64,000 bases of DNA, taken from assembly GCF_020882245.1 (NCBI RefSeq), contig NC_083597.1, positions 61,978,152-62,042,151 on the forward strand, read 5' to 3'. The position numbers and the translations under genes are program-made. Below, piece by piece: positions 25,080 to 37,039 of the stretch. The notes under the pieces are model-generated. The model was not told the DNA's origin. It searched no databases and worked only from the letters and a program-made list of their open reading frames with translations. The DNA is from Rhopalosiphum padi (lineage: Eukaryota; Arthropoda; Insecta; Hemiptera; Aphididae). Position 1 is the stretch's first letter; the number at the start of each line of letters is the position of its first letter.

Positions 25080-25150
25080 TTTTATCGAAAAACATTCATC
25101 ATTTTAAAAATATTAATAGATTTTAAAATAATAAGTGTTTTTCGATAAAA
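25080..25150. repeat. Near-perfect 30-bp-stem hairpin
   Basis: TTTTATCGAAAAACATTCAT (continuing CATTTTAAAA, 25080-25109) is the inverse complement of 25121-25150 at 27 of 30 positions, with an 11-nt loop. The three differences are all transitions. Read from the minus strand, two of them become G:U pairs, leaving one mismatch. It could be a tiny foldback transposon remnant or a transcribed hairpin. Confidence 0.75.
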
Positions 25151-25199
25151 TAATCACCCAGTTAGGGCATTTATTTTGTGTATTAATATTTTATATTTA

Positions 25200-27640
25200 A
25201 AACTGTAACTGTCGAAGCTAATGGTATTTTACAAAGTCAACAATAAGAATAAACAAATAAATAAAATTAAATATGTTTTAAAAAACTAACTTAATCTAAT
25301 AATAAACTATATTAATACTAACAAAAAGTAATTTTCTTTTTATGGAATTATATAAGATACTAAACAATATGTTTGACACTAATCCAGTTAATTCGATTTT
25401 TAGAGACCTGCAATATAATATATATATATATATATTTTTTTTTTTACATATTGCTGATGATAGTTATCATCATATTATACTTATCGAAAGATAATTTAAA
25501 TTACCATATTTTCATACAACAATTTCACATATGAAATAAGTATACTGATCTAAAGTTTCATTCATCTTTTATTTTTCATTTTGATGGCATCGTATTGGAA
25601 AAAGTATTCATGTTATGCATGACCTCTCTTATAACGAGATTTAAACTTTTTATATAATATTATACATTAACTAGTATGCATATTTATTATTTTCTTATGC
25701 ACATCATTCATTGATGCATACGTTGCAAAGTAGTCGGTATGTATAAGTTGCAAAAATAAAAAGTAATAGCTTTTTCATTTCAAAAGTTTAACTTAGTGTT
25801 CAAAACAAGTTTACTATTAAAAATACATCAATTTTTTATGATAAAATATTATTTACATTATTATGTGTTTTTTAAGACCTTTTGAAATATTAATCATTTA
25901 TTAATTTTTAAATTATAACTAAATCTGGGAATTTTATGTCAATAAATTTTATTTAAGTATAAGTTATGATTTTTTAAATATTGCATTAACAACTTTTATA
26001 TTATAAAAAATTAAACTTGCTATGCTGTATAGCAGGTTTCGAGTCGTTTAGTATTTGAGTCCTGCTAAAACTGTAATGGGTGTGTTGAATTTTAATTCAA
26101 TAATTAATCAGTTTATGTGAATTGCGATTCTTAGTAGATACATATACTATAAAGTTATTTTTTTTCTACTAATAATCATAGTGGGTTTTTGATTGAACTT
26201 ATTTTTGTCAAAAAAATCACATTTATCATATTATATAGTATTGTTATGATTAATTAATATTTGTCAATATTGACGTATCGTACAACGGTGTGAATGGGTT
26301 TGTGATGTAAATAGCTTAAAATTATTCCAAACATTTTTAAAATTACAATGTGTGTAAAAATATCAAGGTCCTATGACAAATATTTTGTTTTATTACAATA
26401 AAATGATTAAAATCGTTATAGGAAAAATCGCAATAACAAAAAAAAAATAAATAAACGGTTAAAACAAAAAATGTAACTGTATACTCGAAATTGTTCTAAT
26501 TTTTCACACCTAACATTTTTCTGCTTAAAACGTGTAGGCAGATACAAAATAAACTTTGTAAAACCAATTCATCTATTGCTTCCCTCAGAATCTAAAAATC
26601 AATAAAATAAAACTTAAAATATATTATTACAACACAGTCATAATATTTTACATAAAAAAAGTTATTATTATAAATAAATAAACGTCATATTATTATTACT
26701 AATATTATATAAATTATCTGTTGCTGGCACATTTTTTTTATTTTGCAATCATAAAAACACAAACTGTTATTCGTATTATCAACACATCAATAATAATAAA
26801 AAATATATTTAATAAAAAAAAAATCAAATTTAAAGTGTAATGTACATAGCTACTTAAACCAGTGGTTTAGCTTTGGATGTAATGTTACATTACCATCACT
26901 ATTATTATTAACAAAATAGGTATTTGTATTTTGTAAAATAATAATAAATTGTGTTATACATCATTAAATATTTTAATGACCTCCTTATAAAACTTACATT
27001 CTATAGACCACAAGTATTTAATATAACAAAATGTAAAAAAGCTAAAAATAATACAAATATATACCAAAAATATTGACTATAGGTACTTGTTGTACTTCGC
27101 CCATCTTAGTATTGTAGAATTGAAAGTTAAATAATTGCATTCTAAACTTAATTTTAAACAAAACCCAATTAAGACTATAATTTCTGAATTATTTTCAATA
27201 TATTTTTTTTTTTTAATAATATTTTGATTTTTACTTGAATTACTAATAACTATCGATGAAACTAGTTCAATGTATACTAACTAATATCTTATCAATAGAA
27301 AGGTTTAATTAGGACTTTTATAACACTCTTTGAAACTAAAATATAGTAATCACCAACGAAATAGCTTTTGAATAAAATAAAAACCAATAATTTTAAAAGA
27401 ATAACACTCAACACTTATTTTATCAAGATTATTAGTTTTAAAATACATTTTACATAATCTTGTATCAAGAGTATGCAACGCAGTATTATATTAAAAATTG
27501 ATTTAAAAAATTATCGATTGTTACTTGATGGTGGTCAGTTTATATAAAACAAAAAAAATCTTCCAAAACTATATCGATTAATGATACTAAATGTTTACTC
27601 TTTAAATCGAACAAAAAACTAACTGTAAGATCTCAAACAA
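25200..27640. other. AT-rich gene-free stretch
   Basis: No frame above 60 codons on either strand and no recognisable element. CCAGTGGTTTAGC at about 26868 resembles a hAT end, but no partner is seen. Confidence 0.65.
25417..25443. repeat. (TA)n then poly-T
   Basis: TA dinucleotide run followed directly by a T run. Confidence 0.9.
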
Positions 27641-27649
27641 AGCTATGTA

Positions 27650-28105
27650 CGATAACTGCGACAGTTTAAAATGGATGTTTGTCTCTAATCCGATTGATCT
27701 TTGTTCGGATACCTTATAACGGTCATACGTCAAGGAAGGTAACGTGGACGACTGATTGAGATAGTAATCTTGTTTTTCGCGAGGAATAATAAAATATATA
27801 AATAAAAAACAGTCCTACCTAAAACCAAATGTTCGTAATGGTAGATTCGGATGACTCTATCCCACCAACAGTTTTTTTTTAAGAGGGGGAGGGGAAACCG
27901 CGACGGTTATCATTCATGACGCGAAAATCTTCACTACGGTGAGAATGAGGAGTAAACGAGTATTATTTGTTCACGTCAGTTTTGGAATCTCCAAAGACAA
28001 GTGCAAAAGTTTTTGTTTAAAGTCAGGGTACAATTTTTAATGGCTATATAAAGAGTGGGAAGCGTCGTGGTAATCTTGACCAACAGAATTCTGTTGCTGC
28101 TGCTG

Positions 28106-28153
<48 letters not shown>

Positions 28154-28450
28154 AATACTACTACTATGCAATACCAAGCGAGCTTAAAATCCCACCTCAG
28201 TGAGTGAAATATGGGCTAAGCGATGTGCCCTGCAGGATTAACGGAGCATAATTAATTGTGTTTGGAATTTACATCACCCTAAGGCGCCGTCATTTACAAT
28301 CCGGTTTTTTTACCATTCTTATCATATGCTCATCCCGCTATTCCGGGTCCAGGATGAACTGGACTCGTTTAGTGCGAATATTCCACGAGTTCAGTCGGAT
28401 AGTAATGAATATCATCAAGGTGTGAGTAGAGTAAGTAACGAGCACACATA
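27650..28450 (+). promoter_or_regulatory. Candidate core promoter and first exon region
   Basis: A stretch of higher complexity and CpG content. It contains TATATAAAG at 28045-28053 in the setting TGGCTATATAAAGAGTGGG, a good TATA box. A start of transcription about 30 bp downstream would fall near TTGACCAACAG at 28076-28086, just before the triplet repeat. An ATG at 28166 opens the frame MQYQASLKSHLS up to CTCA|GTGAGTG at 28199/28200, a near-ideal splice donor. TATA box, initiator distance, ATG and donor are in a consistent order for a plus-strand gene with a short first coding exon. This is inference from signals only. Confidence 0.35.
28093..28166. repeat. (CTG)4-(CTA)n trinucleotide repeat
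   Basis: Four CTG units run into about 17-18 CTA/ACT units, with a short interruption (AAATACTACTACTA) at the end. In one plus frame this would read as a leucine run, but that frame has no upstream ATG after its last stop. If transcribed, it would lie in the 5' UTR of the exon proposed here. Confidence 0.95.
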
Positions 28451-28459
28451 ACAATTAAT

Positions 28460-31400
28460 GTCGACAACCCAAGATATATTATATTATAGGTACAATGGAA
28501 CAGCGTGGATAATTTATACAACTAATCATTCTTCGTTAAAAAAGATAAAACCTACAACACATAATTTTTCAACAAATTTAACTGTCAAACATGTTAAAAG
28601 TCACTCAGTGATTAATAAATACTTGGTTTTGAATTTCAAAACGAATATCATAATATATTTGCATACATAATGCATGCTAGTAAAGAAAAAAAAGCGATAG
28701 GCATTAAAAAATACTGTACCATAATTGATATACATATATTTGAATAATGGTTCATAAATATAGTTACATTTTTAAAAACCCGTCTTAATGATCCTGCCAC
28801 TATTGACTTAGAACTACTGAATAATTTAGACAACACTAAACACTTTAAGTACTACGTCAAAACTACAAAAATAAAAATATAGTAATATGCAAAATACACA
28901 AAACAGTGATAAATTCAAAATTGTGTAACCTTAAAACTACTATTATGTTATTCAAACATTATTGTAACCGATTTTTAATTATTATAACATTAAATAATAT
29001 TCAACATATTTGTAGAGTCCATCTGTCAAACAAAACTATATAAAAATCATTATTCGCTAATTATTAAAATCTAAAGAGTAAATTATAAATTAATATATTT
29101 CATTATTTTTGTAGTTATACCTCAGACATACGAAATTACAAACCAAGTTAAACAAACGTACCTATTTCTATGCATAATATTTATTGTTTTTAATATAACT
29201 ACTTTATTCTTACGAAAATTACGTGCATTTGATTATTCCTGGGTGGCCAGTTTTCCCCTATAATAAAAAAAATAAAATATATAATAGATAATAATATTAA
29301 AATAATTATTTATATCTCTTTGTGCAAAAAAAATTATCTCTAATGGAAGACTTAAGCAACACATGTATAATAGATGTATAGCCTATTACACAAATCATGC
29401 AATTTTTATATCTGAGTTACATTACAATAATTATTGATAATAATATATATAATGCATATTACCGCACAAATTAAACAATGTTCAATATTTTATGATCGAG
29501 TTTCCAGTTTTTATAATAATAATTTACATAAACTTAAAACTTTGTTGCACATCACCAGGCCGATAACTGACATATTTTTTCACGCTATAGAAAAATAGTT
29601 GTGTATTAGGATTCAGTAAAGTCGTTGCCTTAATGTTTTCCACAATTCGTTTTATTTTTATCTCATCCTGTCGGATTTATTTTATGTCCATGTTTTTGGG
29701 TTTGTTTTATTTTTTATAAAATAAGTAGGTAGGTAGATGTCAGAACCAGCATTCTAAGTAGCTGTGTGTGTGTATATATCACTTTTTGTACATTATTTGA
29801 AAATAATTCAGTAACATTCACTTATAGGGTGTATCAATACCTATATAAGTATTAATAATACCAACAAATATCCGTGTATCAACATGCTATAATTATATTT
29901 CAACTGAAATTATACTTGGGTATCGACAAATTATTATTATTAATATTATTTTTACAAAGTTTTTGAACCTAATTCAAACTGTTATCCGAATAACTATACT
30001 GATCTCATTGAAATATAAAATAAATATTAATATTCTAGTACCTTAAGCAGTAACCACACGTATGAACAAATCAATATTTTATTTTTCTATTAACTTTCCA
30101 CATAAAATATTATTCATTAGGGCATAACTTTAGATTGTTGTACGGATGAACAGATATGAATATAATTTAACGTCATATATAGTGTATAATCAGAGCCTTT
30201 TTATACATACGTAAAGTCACTAACTTACAAAACATCACCTCACATACTATGTACTCAGTCTCTGATACAGGCCATATTAATATGTAAATTGCATTTATGT
30301 TATAGTATTATTGCCATCTTATATTATCAAAATCATAAAATCCCATTATTTATCTATATTACATTTAAATACCTAAATATTAAATCTATTAGAACTTCTA
30401 TTAAACAGATTGCATTGCGAATAAAATATATTTACGACATACATAATATTATATTATTTAATCAAATAAAATACAGTACTTACTTAAAATAAAAAATGTA
30501 TTTGTGTGTTTTAATACTGTGGGAAATATTATTCAACTGTATATCTATATCGAGTTTATTATTCGACAGACAATAATATACCTGCGAACAACAACACTTA
30601 AAAATGTTTTATTAATGCCAATGGAAATGTATTGCAGTTTCAAACTTGTAATTGTAACACAATTAAAAATAAATTTCTGAAAAAATAAATATAGATAATA
30701 CCTACAGGAAGTTAATAGTCTCTGATTAATAATATTTGTTTATTGTATTCAACCAATAGTGAGAGTACCAGAAACTCACTGATAGGTGATATTATTCATC
30801 TATATTTACTCATCGCGGTAAAACAAAAATAATTATATTTTTATACAAATATACGTTGACCATTCCATCAAACTTTTATATGGAGGTCAAATCACCTAGG
30901 AAAATAAAATAAATATGCATATTAGCATGCAGGAATTTTTCTTCGGTTCGACAGCAATCCGTAAACCGTAGTAATGAGTTGGGACAGAAGTTCTCGTCTT
31001 TAATATAAGTTTTCGACTATCGGACTCGAATCGTCCGGATATATATGCAAAATCGATTTTATTTTCGTAGTGCACGAAAACTTTTTACATCTCTTCGTAT
31101 GGTAAATTATCCAACGAACATCTGCATGACCATAAAACCCTTTTGTTCGACAATAGATTTGCTTCAAGTTTCGCTTGACTTCTATCAGATATGAAATAGC
31201 CTTTAAAACAGATAGACTAATAAATTATGTTAAATTATTCTCATCACACATTTCAGTTTAATAAAATTATTATATACAATGCCTATCTACTATCTTCGGT
31301 TGAAAATTATCTCTACACATAATGATGAAAATGGGTATTTTCATTATTGAATATTGACAATATCTCGAATTCAAATTTTTATCAGTTCCTATATTATGTA

Positions 31401-33210
31401 AAAATAAGCTCATTGGCCATTTACATTTATTTTATACTGTGTATTATTCTTTTTACCTTCTAGACAACTTACTGTTATATATAATATAAATAATAAATGT
31501 AGAGATCTGTTATATCGTTAAGTTAGATAGGTGTGGCTACATTTAAATTACAAATAAAATATGTAACTACGTAAATTCCAGAGTATCTTAAATTTTTACC
31601 ACTAACGTAAAAACTAAAAAATAATTTGTATTGCAAATTGTTAAATTATATTAATAATTTCAACAGTTTAACCTCAATGATGCTCTTTTTATTTTATTAA
31701 TTTTACAAGATATTTTATAGTTAAGTATCACCAAAATAGTATAATTTACACGAACGAAGTGATCGGCAAGTAAAAGTATATGTAGAATGTAAAGTGATTG
31801 AATAAATGATAAACCTATCAGTGTCTCGGTCGCAAAATACTTTGGCCTATACGTTAAGTTTAACAAGCGAATAGTTTCCGGACAGCACCTTGGTAATGAT
31901 GGTAATCAATGCTTCGACGCGTGTAACAGAAATAACCCCAAGCGATTACTAGAGTTTGGTACTGACTAAGTATTCATAAATTAATGCAATTACACAAATG
32001 ACCTGGTCCCTTTAATCTGCTCGTCAATGTCCAAAATACATCAACAACGCACGCGAAATTACCTATACTATTGATGTGCGTTCATTACGACAGTATAATG
32101 TCTAATAACTTACCAATAGTATGTTAATTTCGTGAAATTTAGTAATTTCCTGTTTACATAACAGGGTAATTATAATTACTTGAAAGCTTAAGTTACCGAA
32201 AACTCAATCAGAATAACCATATATATGATAATACACAATATTATTTTATTTTAAACTATTTAATTAAATTATACGATTTATAGATAATATATTATACGTT
32301 ATTATAAATATTTATTTTGTATTTATACAATGTTCATAAATATTTATTACATATAATACAACTCAATATCTTTCTGTAAATACCATTAAACAGTAAAAAT
32401 AGGTTTATTATATAAATAGATAATAATATTTTAAAAGAAATCAAAAATTTTATTCAGTATAGTAAAATTCATGATGTTATAATATACATTTAAGTTTTAA
32501 GTTCCCACGAATAATATTTTTTTTAAATTATATAACATTGTTATTTATCTTTGAATAAATTAATTTTGTCCAAATTTTAACTTAAAATTTCTATAAAAAC
32601 AAATGGTTTTTATATATTTATTAGTTTTTATGGCTTAAATGTAAATTATATATGAGAAATCTTAGAAATCGTAGAATAGAATAATCACGCCACTTAGAAC
32701 CTAAAAGAGAATAGATAATAATTATTAGTAAAATTATAAGTTTTCAGATTTTTCATGACAGGTGTAAGTTTAATAACTCTTTAATTTAATTTCATCTTTG
32801 TTACATAATCACACCAGGTCATTTCAAGTTTTATAAAGACTGGGACAGCATTTTGACCAGCCCTTTTATAAATAATAAATCATATGGTTGCTCCTGTAGT
32901 ATTTGATGTTTACTTTACCAATAATTTCCTCATTTTTTTCATGCTATTTTCACCTAACTGACTTGTTATCGACTTTTGTAATTTGGTATTTCTCATCTGT
33001 GTTAGCCTTACAACTACAAAACACAGTTTAATATTTTAAATACGTGATATTGAAGTAGTGTCAATTGACCTAACTATACAGCCACGCCTATTTTACTATT
33101 ATCCAATTTGCTTATTGTATTGTTATGTATACAAATTGAAAATATTTCATTGTTTTTTCTAAGAAAAAAAATCGTGATAGAAAAATTATAAATCATACAA
33201 AATAAATTTT
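28460..33210. other. Gene-free stretch, partly less AT-biased
   Basis: Mainly A/T-rich. Patches at 30930-31200 and 31860-32100 have more even composition (for example GGACTCGAATCGTCCGGATA near 31021) and might be conserved non-coding sequence. The frames at 28458-28670, 28648-28836, 30289-30492 and 31660-31866 are short and unsupported. A small hairpin AATGATGAAAAT/ATTTTCATTATT lies at 31320-31347. Confidence 0.55.
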
Positions 33211-33360
33211 TATGAAATCGGAAAAGAAATACAGGCCGATCGGTCTATCACAAATATGCCAAAAGTTGCTTGAGTCATTTAAAACATAAATAGAGAAACA
33301 TTTCTCCTTCACCTACCCATAACAATAGGTCTCTGCCTCACGCCCACAGTATTTTATTAA
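33200..33360 (+). pseudogene. LINE reverse-transcriptase fragment
   Basis: The plus frame reads KKYRPIGLSQICQKLLESF (33220-33278), then a stop, then IEKHFSF. This matches the YRPI-LL---K--E conserved block (RT motif region 2) of Jockey/CR1-like non-LTR retrotransposons. A frameshift later the sequence gives PITIGLCLTPTVFY, where the family usually has an HQFGFR-HST block. Nothing recognisable continues on either side, so this is a short, dead fragment. The link to the LINE at 14.3 kb is only at the level of element type. Confidence 0.5.
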
Positions 33361-33443
33361 TTTGTTTTTATATAAATTAATTAAAAAAATGTTTAAAATG
33401 ATGATGTGATATTAATCAGAATTATCTGGTTGTTGCGTCTAAA

Positions 33444-33596
33444 ATGGCCGCGAAGGGAAACGGTGAAAAACCTAACCATCCTTTTACCAATGATGATGGA
33501 GATCCAATGAGTTTTCGTCACGTCCGCGAAAATATTGCAGCCATAAAAATAAACTATTATTACTGTTACTGCCGTAGCTACGTATACTGGACCTGA
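33444..33596 (+). CDS. Candidate 50-codon ORF, unknown function
   Basis: An ATG in a strong context (AAAATGGCC) opens 50 codons ending in TGA. The product begins MAAKGNGEKPNHPFTNDDGD and continues PMSFRHVRENIAAIKINYYY. Codon usage is mixed and more G+C-rich than the neighbours, and the N-terminus (MAAK) looks like that of a normal cytosolic protein. No transmembrane segment, signal peptide or known domain is seen. A GTATAC near the end (CTAC|GTATAC) could be a weak donor. It begins about 85 bp after the LINE RT fragment and so might belong to a transposed or retrocopied sequence rather than a resident gene. Confidence 0.3.
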   Translation: MAAKGNGEKPNHPFTNDDGDPMSFRHVRENIAAIKINYYYCYCRSYVYWT

Positions 33597-33659
33597 GATT
33601 TTTACGACCGAAAAATGGATGCTCCTTTACTAGACGCAAGCTTAATAAGTTTCTTATTG

Positions 33660-36600
33660 TAAATAAAAAAAAAACTTTTTACCTTCATATAGGATCCAAA
33701 AATTTCACCTCCTCGTAAAATAACTAAACATTAATAAATATTTGTGATAGTCAATTGGAACTTAAATTAAATGAAAATTCTATTTATTTTTATTTTTTTA
33801 AGAACACATATAAATCACATACAAGACGGCAGGTAACATACATTTAACAATAATATATTTTAACTATTTTAACTAATAATAATAATAAATTATATAATTT
33901 AAAATAAATATATAACTTTTGGATTATGAAATGATAAATCAACTGATGTTTTATAGAAGAATTTATTTTGATTAATAACGCTATAGCAATAATGAAATTC
34001 ACAGATATTATAGTACATTTTTTATTTAAATTTATTCGTGTATTTATACTATTTTAATAAAACATTTAGGTACTATACATTTTTAACTACAAAAAGCGAG
34101 TATCATAAAGAATTATATAGCTTATTATTATAAAAGGCTATTTTTTAAGTAAAATTTTAGGTTGCTATACATTTAATAACAATTGATTAATTTTTCGTAA
34201 TTTATCCTTAAATATATAATAAAATAATATTTTGTCAACCAAAATGATTTTAGTTGAAAATTAAATATGTCTCTTATACAACATTATAGATATAGGTAGA
34301 ATCAAAGCTGTTATAGCTACATTTTTCTTCGAGGTTACTATACAAATGGGTTTTAAATTACAAACAATTGAAACAATTCCAACTGAAAATTTTAGCATTT
34401 TTGTACTTTCATATAGAATGATTACGAAAATGCCATGATCGTTATTGTGCGTTTGACGTTTATATCTTTTCTCATAGCTGCCTAACCGTTATTCTGTTGG
34501 CAATGTTTCAGTAAAAACATATTTTCTAAGCACAATCATTTTTTTTTTATACTATCGATAATAAATTATAGACTAAAATTGCCAGCAAAATGACCTCTGT
34601 ATAGACTTTATCATATTTAATGTATCACACGACACACAATAATCAACAAATACATGTATACAAACTTTCAAAATTATATACACAAAAAGAAACTATGGTA
34701 TGTGTTTAGTGTTCGTCATTTGGTATGATATTTAGTTACTAAATTATAAGCTAACAAACGTATATTTAGGTATAAGTACATAATATTATGGTAAGCATAC
34801 TTCCCGTTTTAAACGAGACAGTCCGGTTTATCACTTCTCTGACCCGTTGTTCCCAGCGGAAAACTAGAACACTAATGTGTACTGTTATCAACAATCATGC
34901 CAAAAATAACGATAATCATAATTTGCTGACAAATAATTTTTATTATCAGTATACTCTACAGTGAGAAAAACTTTTTTTTATTATTTTTATACTTATGGTG
35001 CACCGGGACAGATGAGAATAATCAAAAATAAAATTAATGCTACGAAGAACGATATAATATTATAACCACCATGATACAGCATTCTGCGCCAATACATTAT
35101 TCATATTACATATTTTATAAGCTTCCAAAAATAAATCACTCAATAAACCTGCAACTATTTTTTTTCTTTAAATTTATATCATTGATTAATTTGATTATTG
35201 ATCAAGTCCAACTTTGAATATTATCATAATATCGAAAGGTTAGTTCCATCAATTGTTAGAAAACTTAAATTAACAATAAACTCCTATCACATCAACTACT
35301 TCAGTTTTTTCATTACTCAAAGTACTAACTAGATTTAATTTTCTACCAGAAACTACCCTCAAAGTTAAAAATCAAAGTATTTTTATTGCCTCAATATATG
35401 ATGAGTGATGATCTACATAAAAATGAAAATAAAGTCAAACACACATCATAGTAAAATCGATATGTTCATCGCTTCCCTCTTTATAATCTATAATATTGAA
35501 TTTTGGACGAAAATGCAGTAGTAAGTAGCTGTAAGTATTTTTAGTTTATATAAGTGTAGTGAAGTAACAAAAATATCCAAAAAAATGTTGATATAATACT
35601 CTGATCATTTAACTTTAAATACTTATTAAAGTACTTCTTCGAAATTTGATTGTTATGCATTTAAATTTACTGAAAAATAGTGTACTTTATAATATAAAAA
35701 AAAGTAAGATGTCATTCAAAAAAATAAAAACCTATTATTCAATACCATGATGAGGGTTTACTTTTAAAATAATCACCTCATTTCTTATAATACCTATATA
35801 ATATAATAATATTTAATAATATAATATAATTTAAATTTAAATTTCATTCAATATGTTTATTGTCTTGGACATTATTGTTATCGTATCAATTATCTAAATT
35901 CATATAAAATAAATTTAACATAGGAACACTTGTTTTAATTAAAATTAACTTTTAGCATAATATTATATTGTTAATTGTAAACTTATTAACTCGTATTTAG
36001 GTCATAAAGTACAAATGATACAATACATTAATTACATTTTCTTTTCTTGAACATCCCCAAACTTCTATTGACTATCGTATATTGTGCACATAAAAGAATC
36101 GTGAACAGAAAGTCTCGCGGAAAATAAATCATAAATTTAAGCGATTTCAATACCTACCACTGGACCTAATTACAGATTTCGATAAGCCAGAGTACGATAT
36201 AAAAGCATTTTTTAAATGTTAGTTTTTTTCTTTATCTCTTTCAGAAACGGCTTTGATGTTTTCTCGACATTTATACATCAGGAAACCAGTAAAACATTTA
36301 CAATAATAATTATAAAACCTTTTGGACTCTAAATGGGTATAAGCACTTAGCTTTGTAGAGAATTTCAAAGCATTCTTTTTAAAACCGTTTATAAGTTTTC
36401 ATCATACTTTCATTCATATTAAAACTAATGTATTTGTTATAAGCTTTTCAAGTGTGATAATAGCCGATAGTGTAGGATAATGCCATATTTTACTTCTCTA
36501 TAAAACACATAATATTTGAATTATTCCACTATTGCGAACACGTACGATACTATAAGATCATAACAAAGATTATTTTAGTAAATTTCGCACGATAATTATG

Positions 36601-36990
36601 TTAATTTGCAATATGTTTAGGTTTTACGTGAGTACGTATAACACTAAAACTATAAATTTCATTTATTTTAAACATCAAATATTTTATTTAAGATTATGAA
36701 CTAAACAAATAGGATAACTTTAAGTTAAAAATTAACATAAAATGAAATTAAGTAAATAATTGACTAGATTACATTAATCAGTTAAATTTAAAATTAATTA
36801 TATTTAATAAAAACTAATTATTTGCATTTTGGAAATTGTATTTATTTTATTTACTTATTAAATAACGTTTTATTATAAAATTGTCCACCGTGAGAATTTT
36901 AGTTTCCGCTCAAATATATTAATATAATATTATTATGACTGTAAATTACTTTACAACGATACCCAGTAAATAGAACGCACCTATTTAATG
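33660..36990. other. AT-rich gene-free stretch
   Basis: No frame above 60 codons. A G+C-richer patch at 34800-34870 (CCCGTTTTAAACGAGACAG, GACCCGTTGTTCCC) and CACCGGGACAG at about 35001 resemble ends of an interspersed repeat, but pairing is not convincing. Confidence 0.6.
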
Positions 36991-37002
36991 ACGCGTATTT
37001 TT

Positions 37003-37030
37003 GTCACGGGTGCTGTTGACAGTCCGTGAC
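37003..37030. repeat. Small G+C-rich hairpin
   Basis: GTCACGG and CCGTGAC form an exact 7-bp stem around a 14-nt loop (GTGCTGTTGACAGT), in an island of CpG within A/T-rich DNA. Could be a protein-binding palindrome. Confidence 0.5.
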
Positions 37031-37039
37031 GATTTGTTA

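Noticed and set aside
34800..35011. CCCGTTTTAAACGAGACAG and CACCGGGACAG suggesting ends of one repeat element
   Set aside because: The two ends do not align as inverted repeats beyond a few bases and no interior similarity was found.
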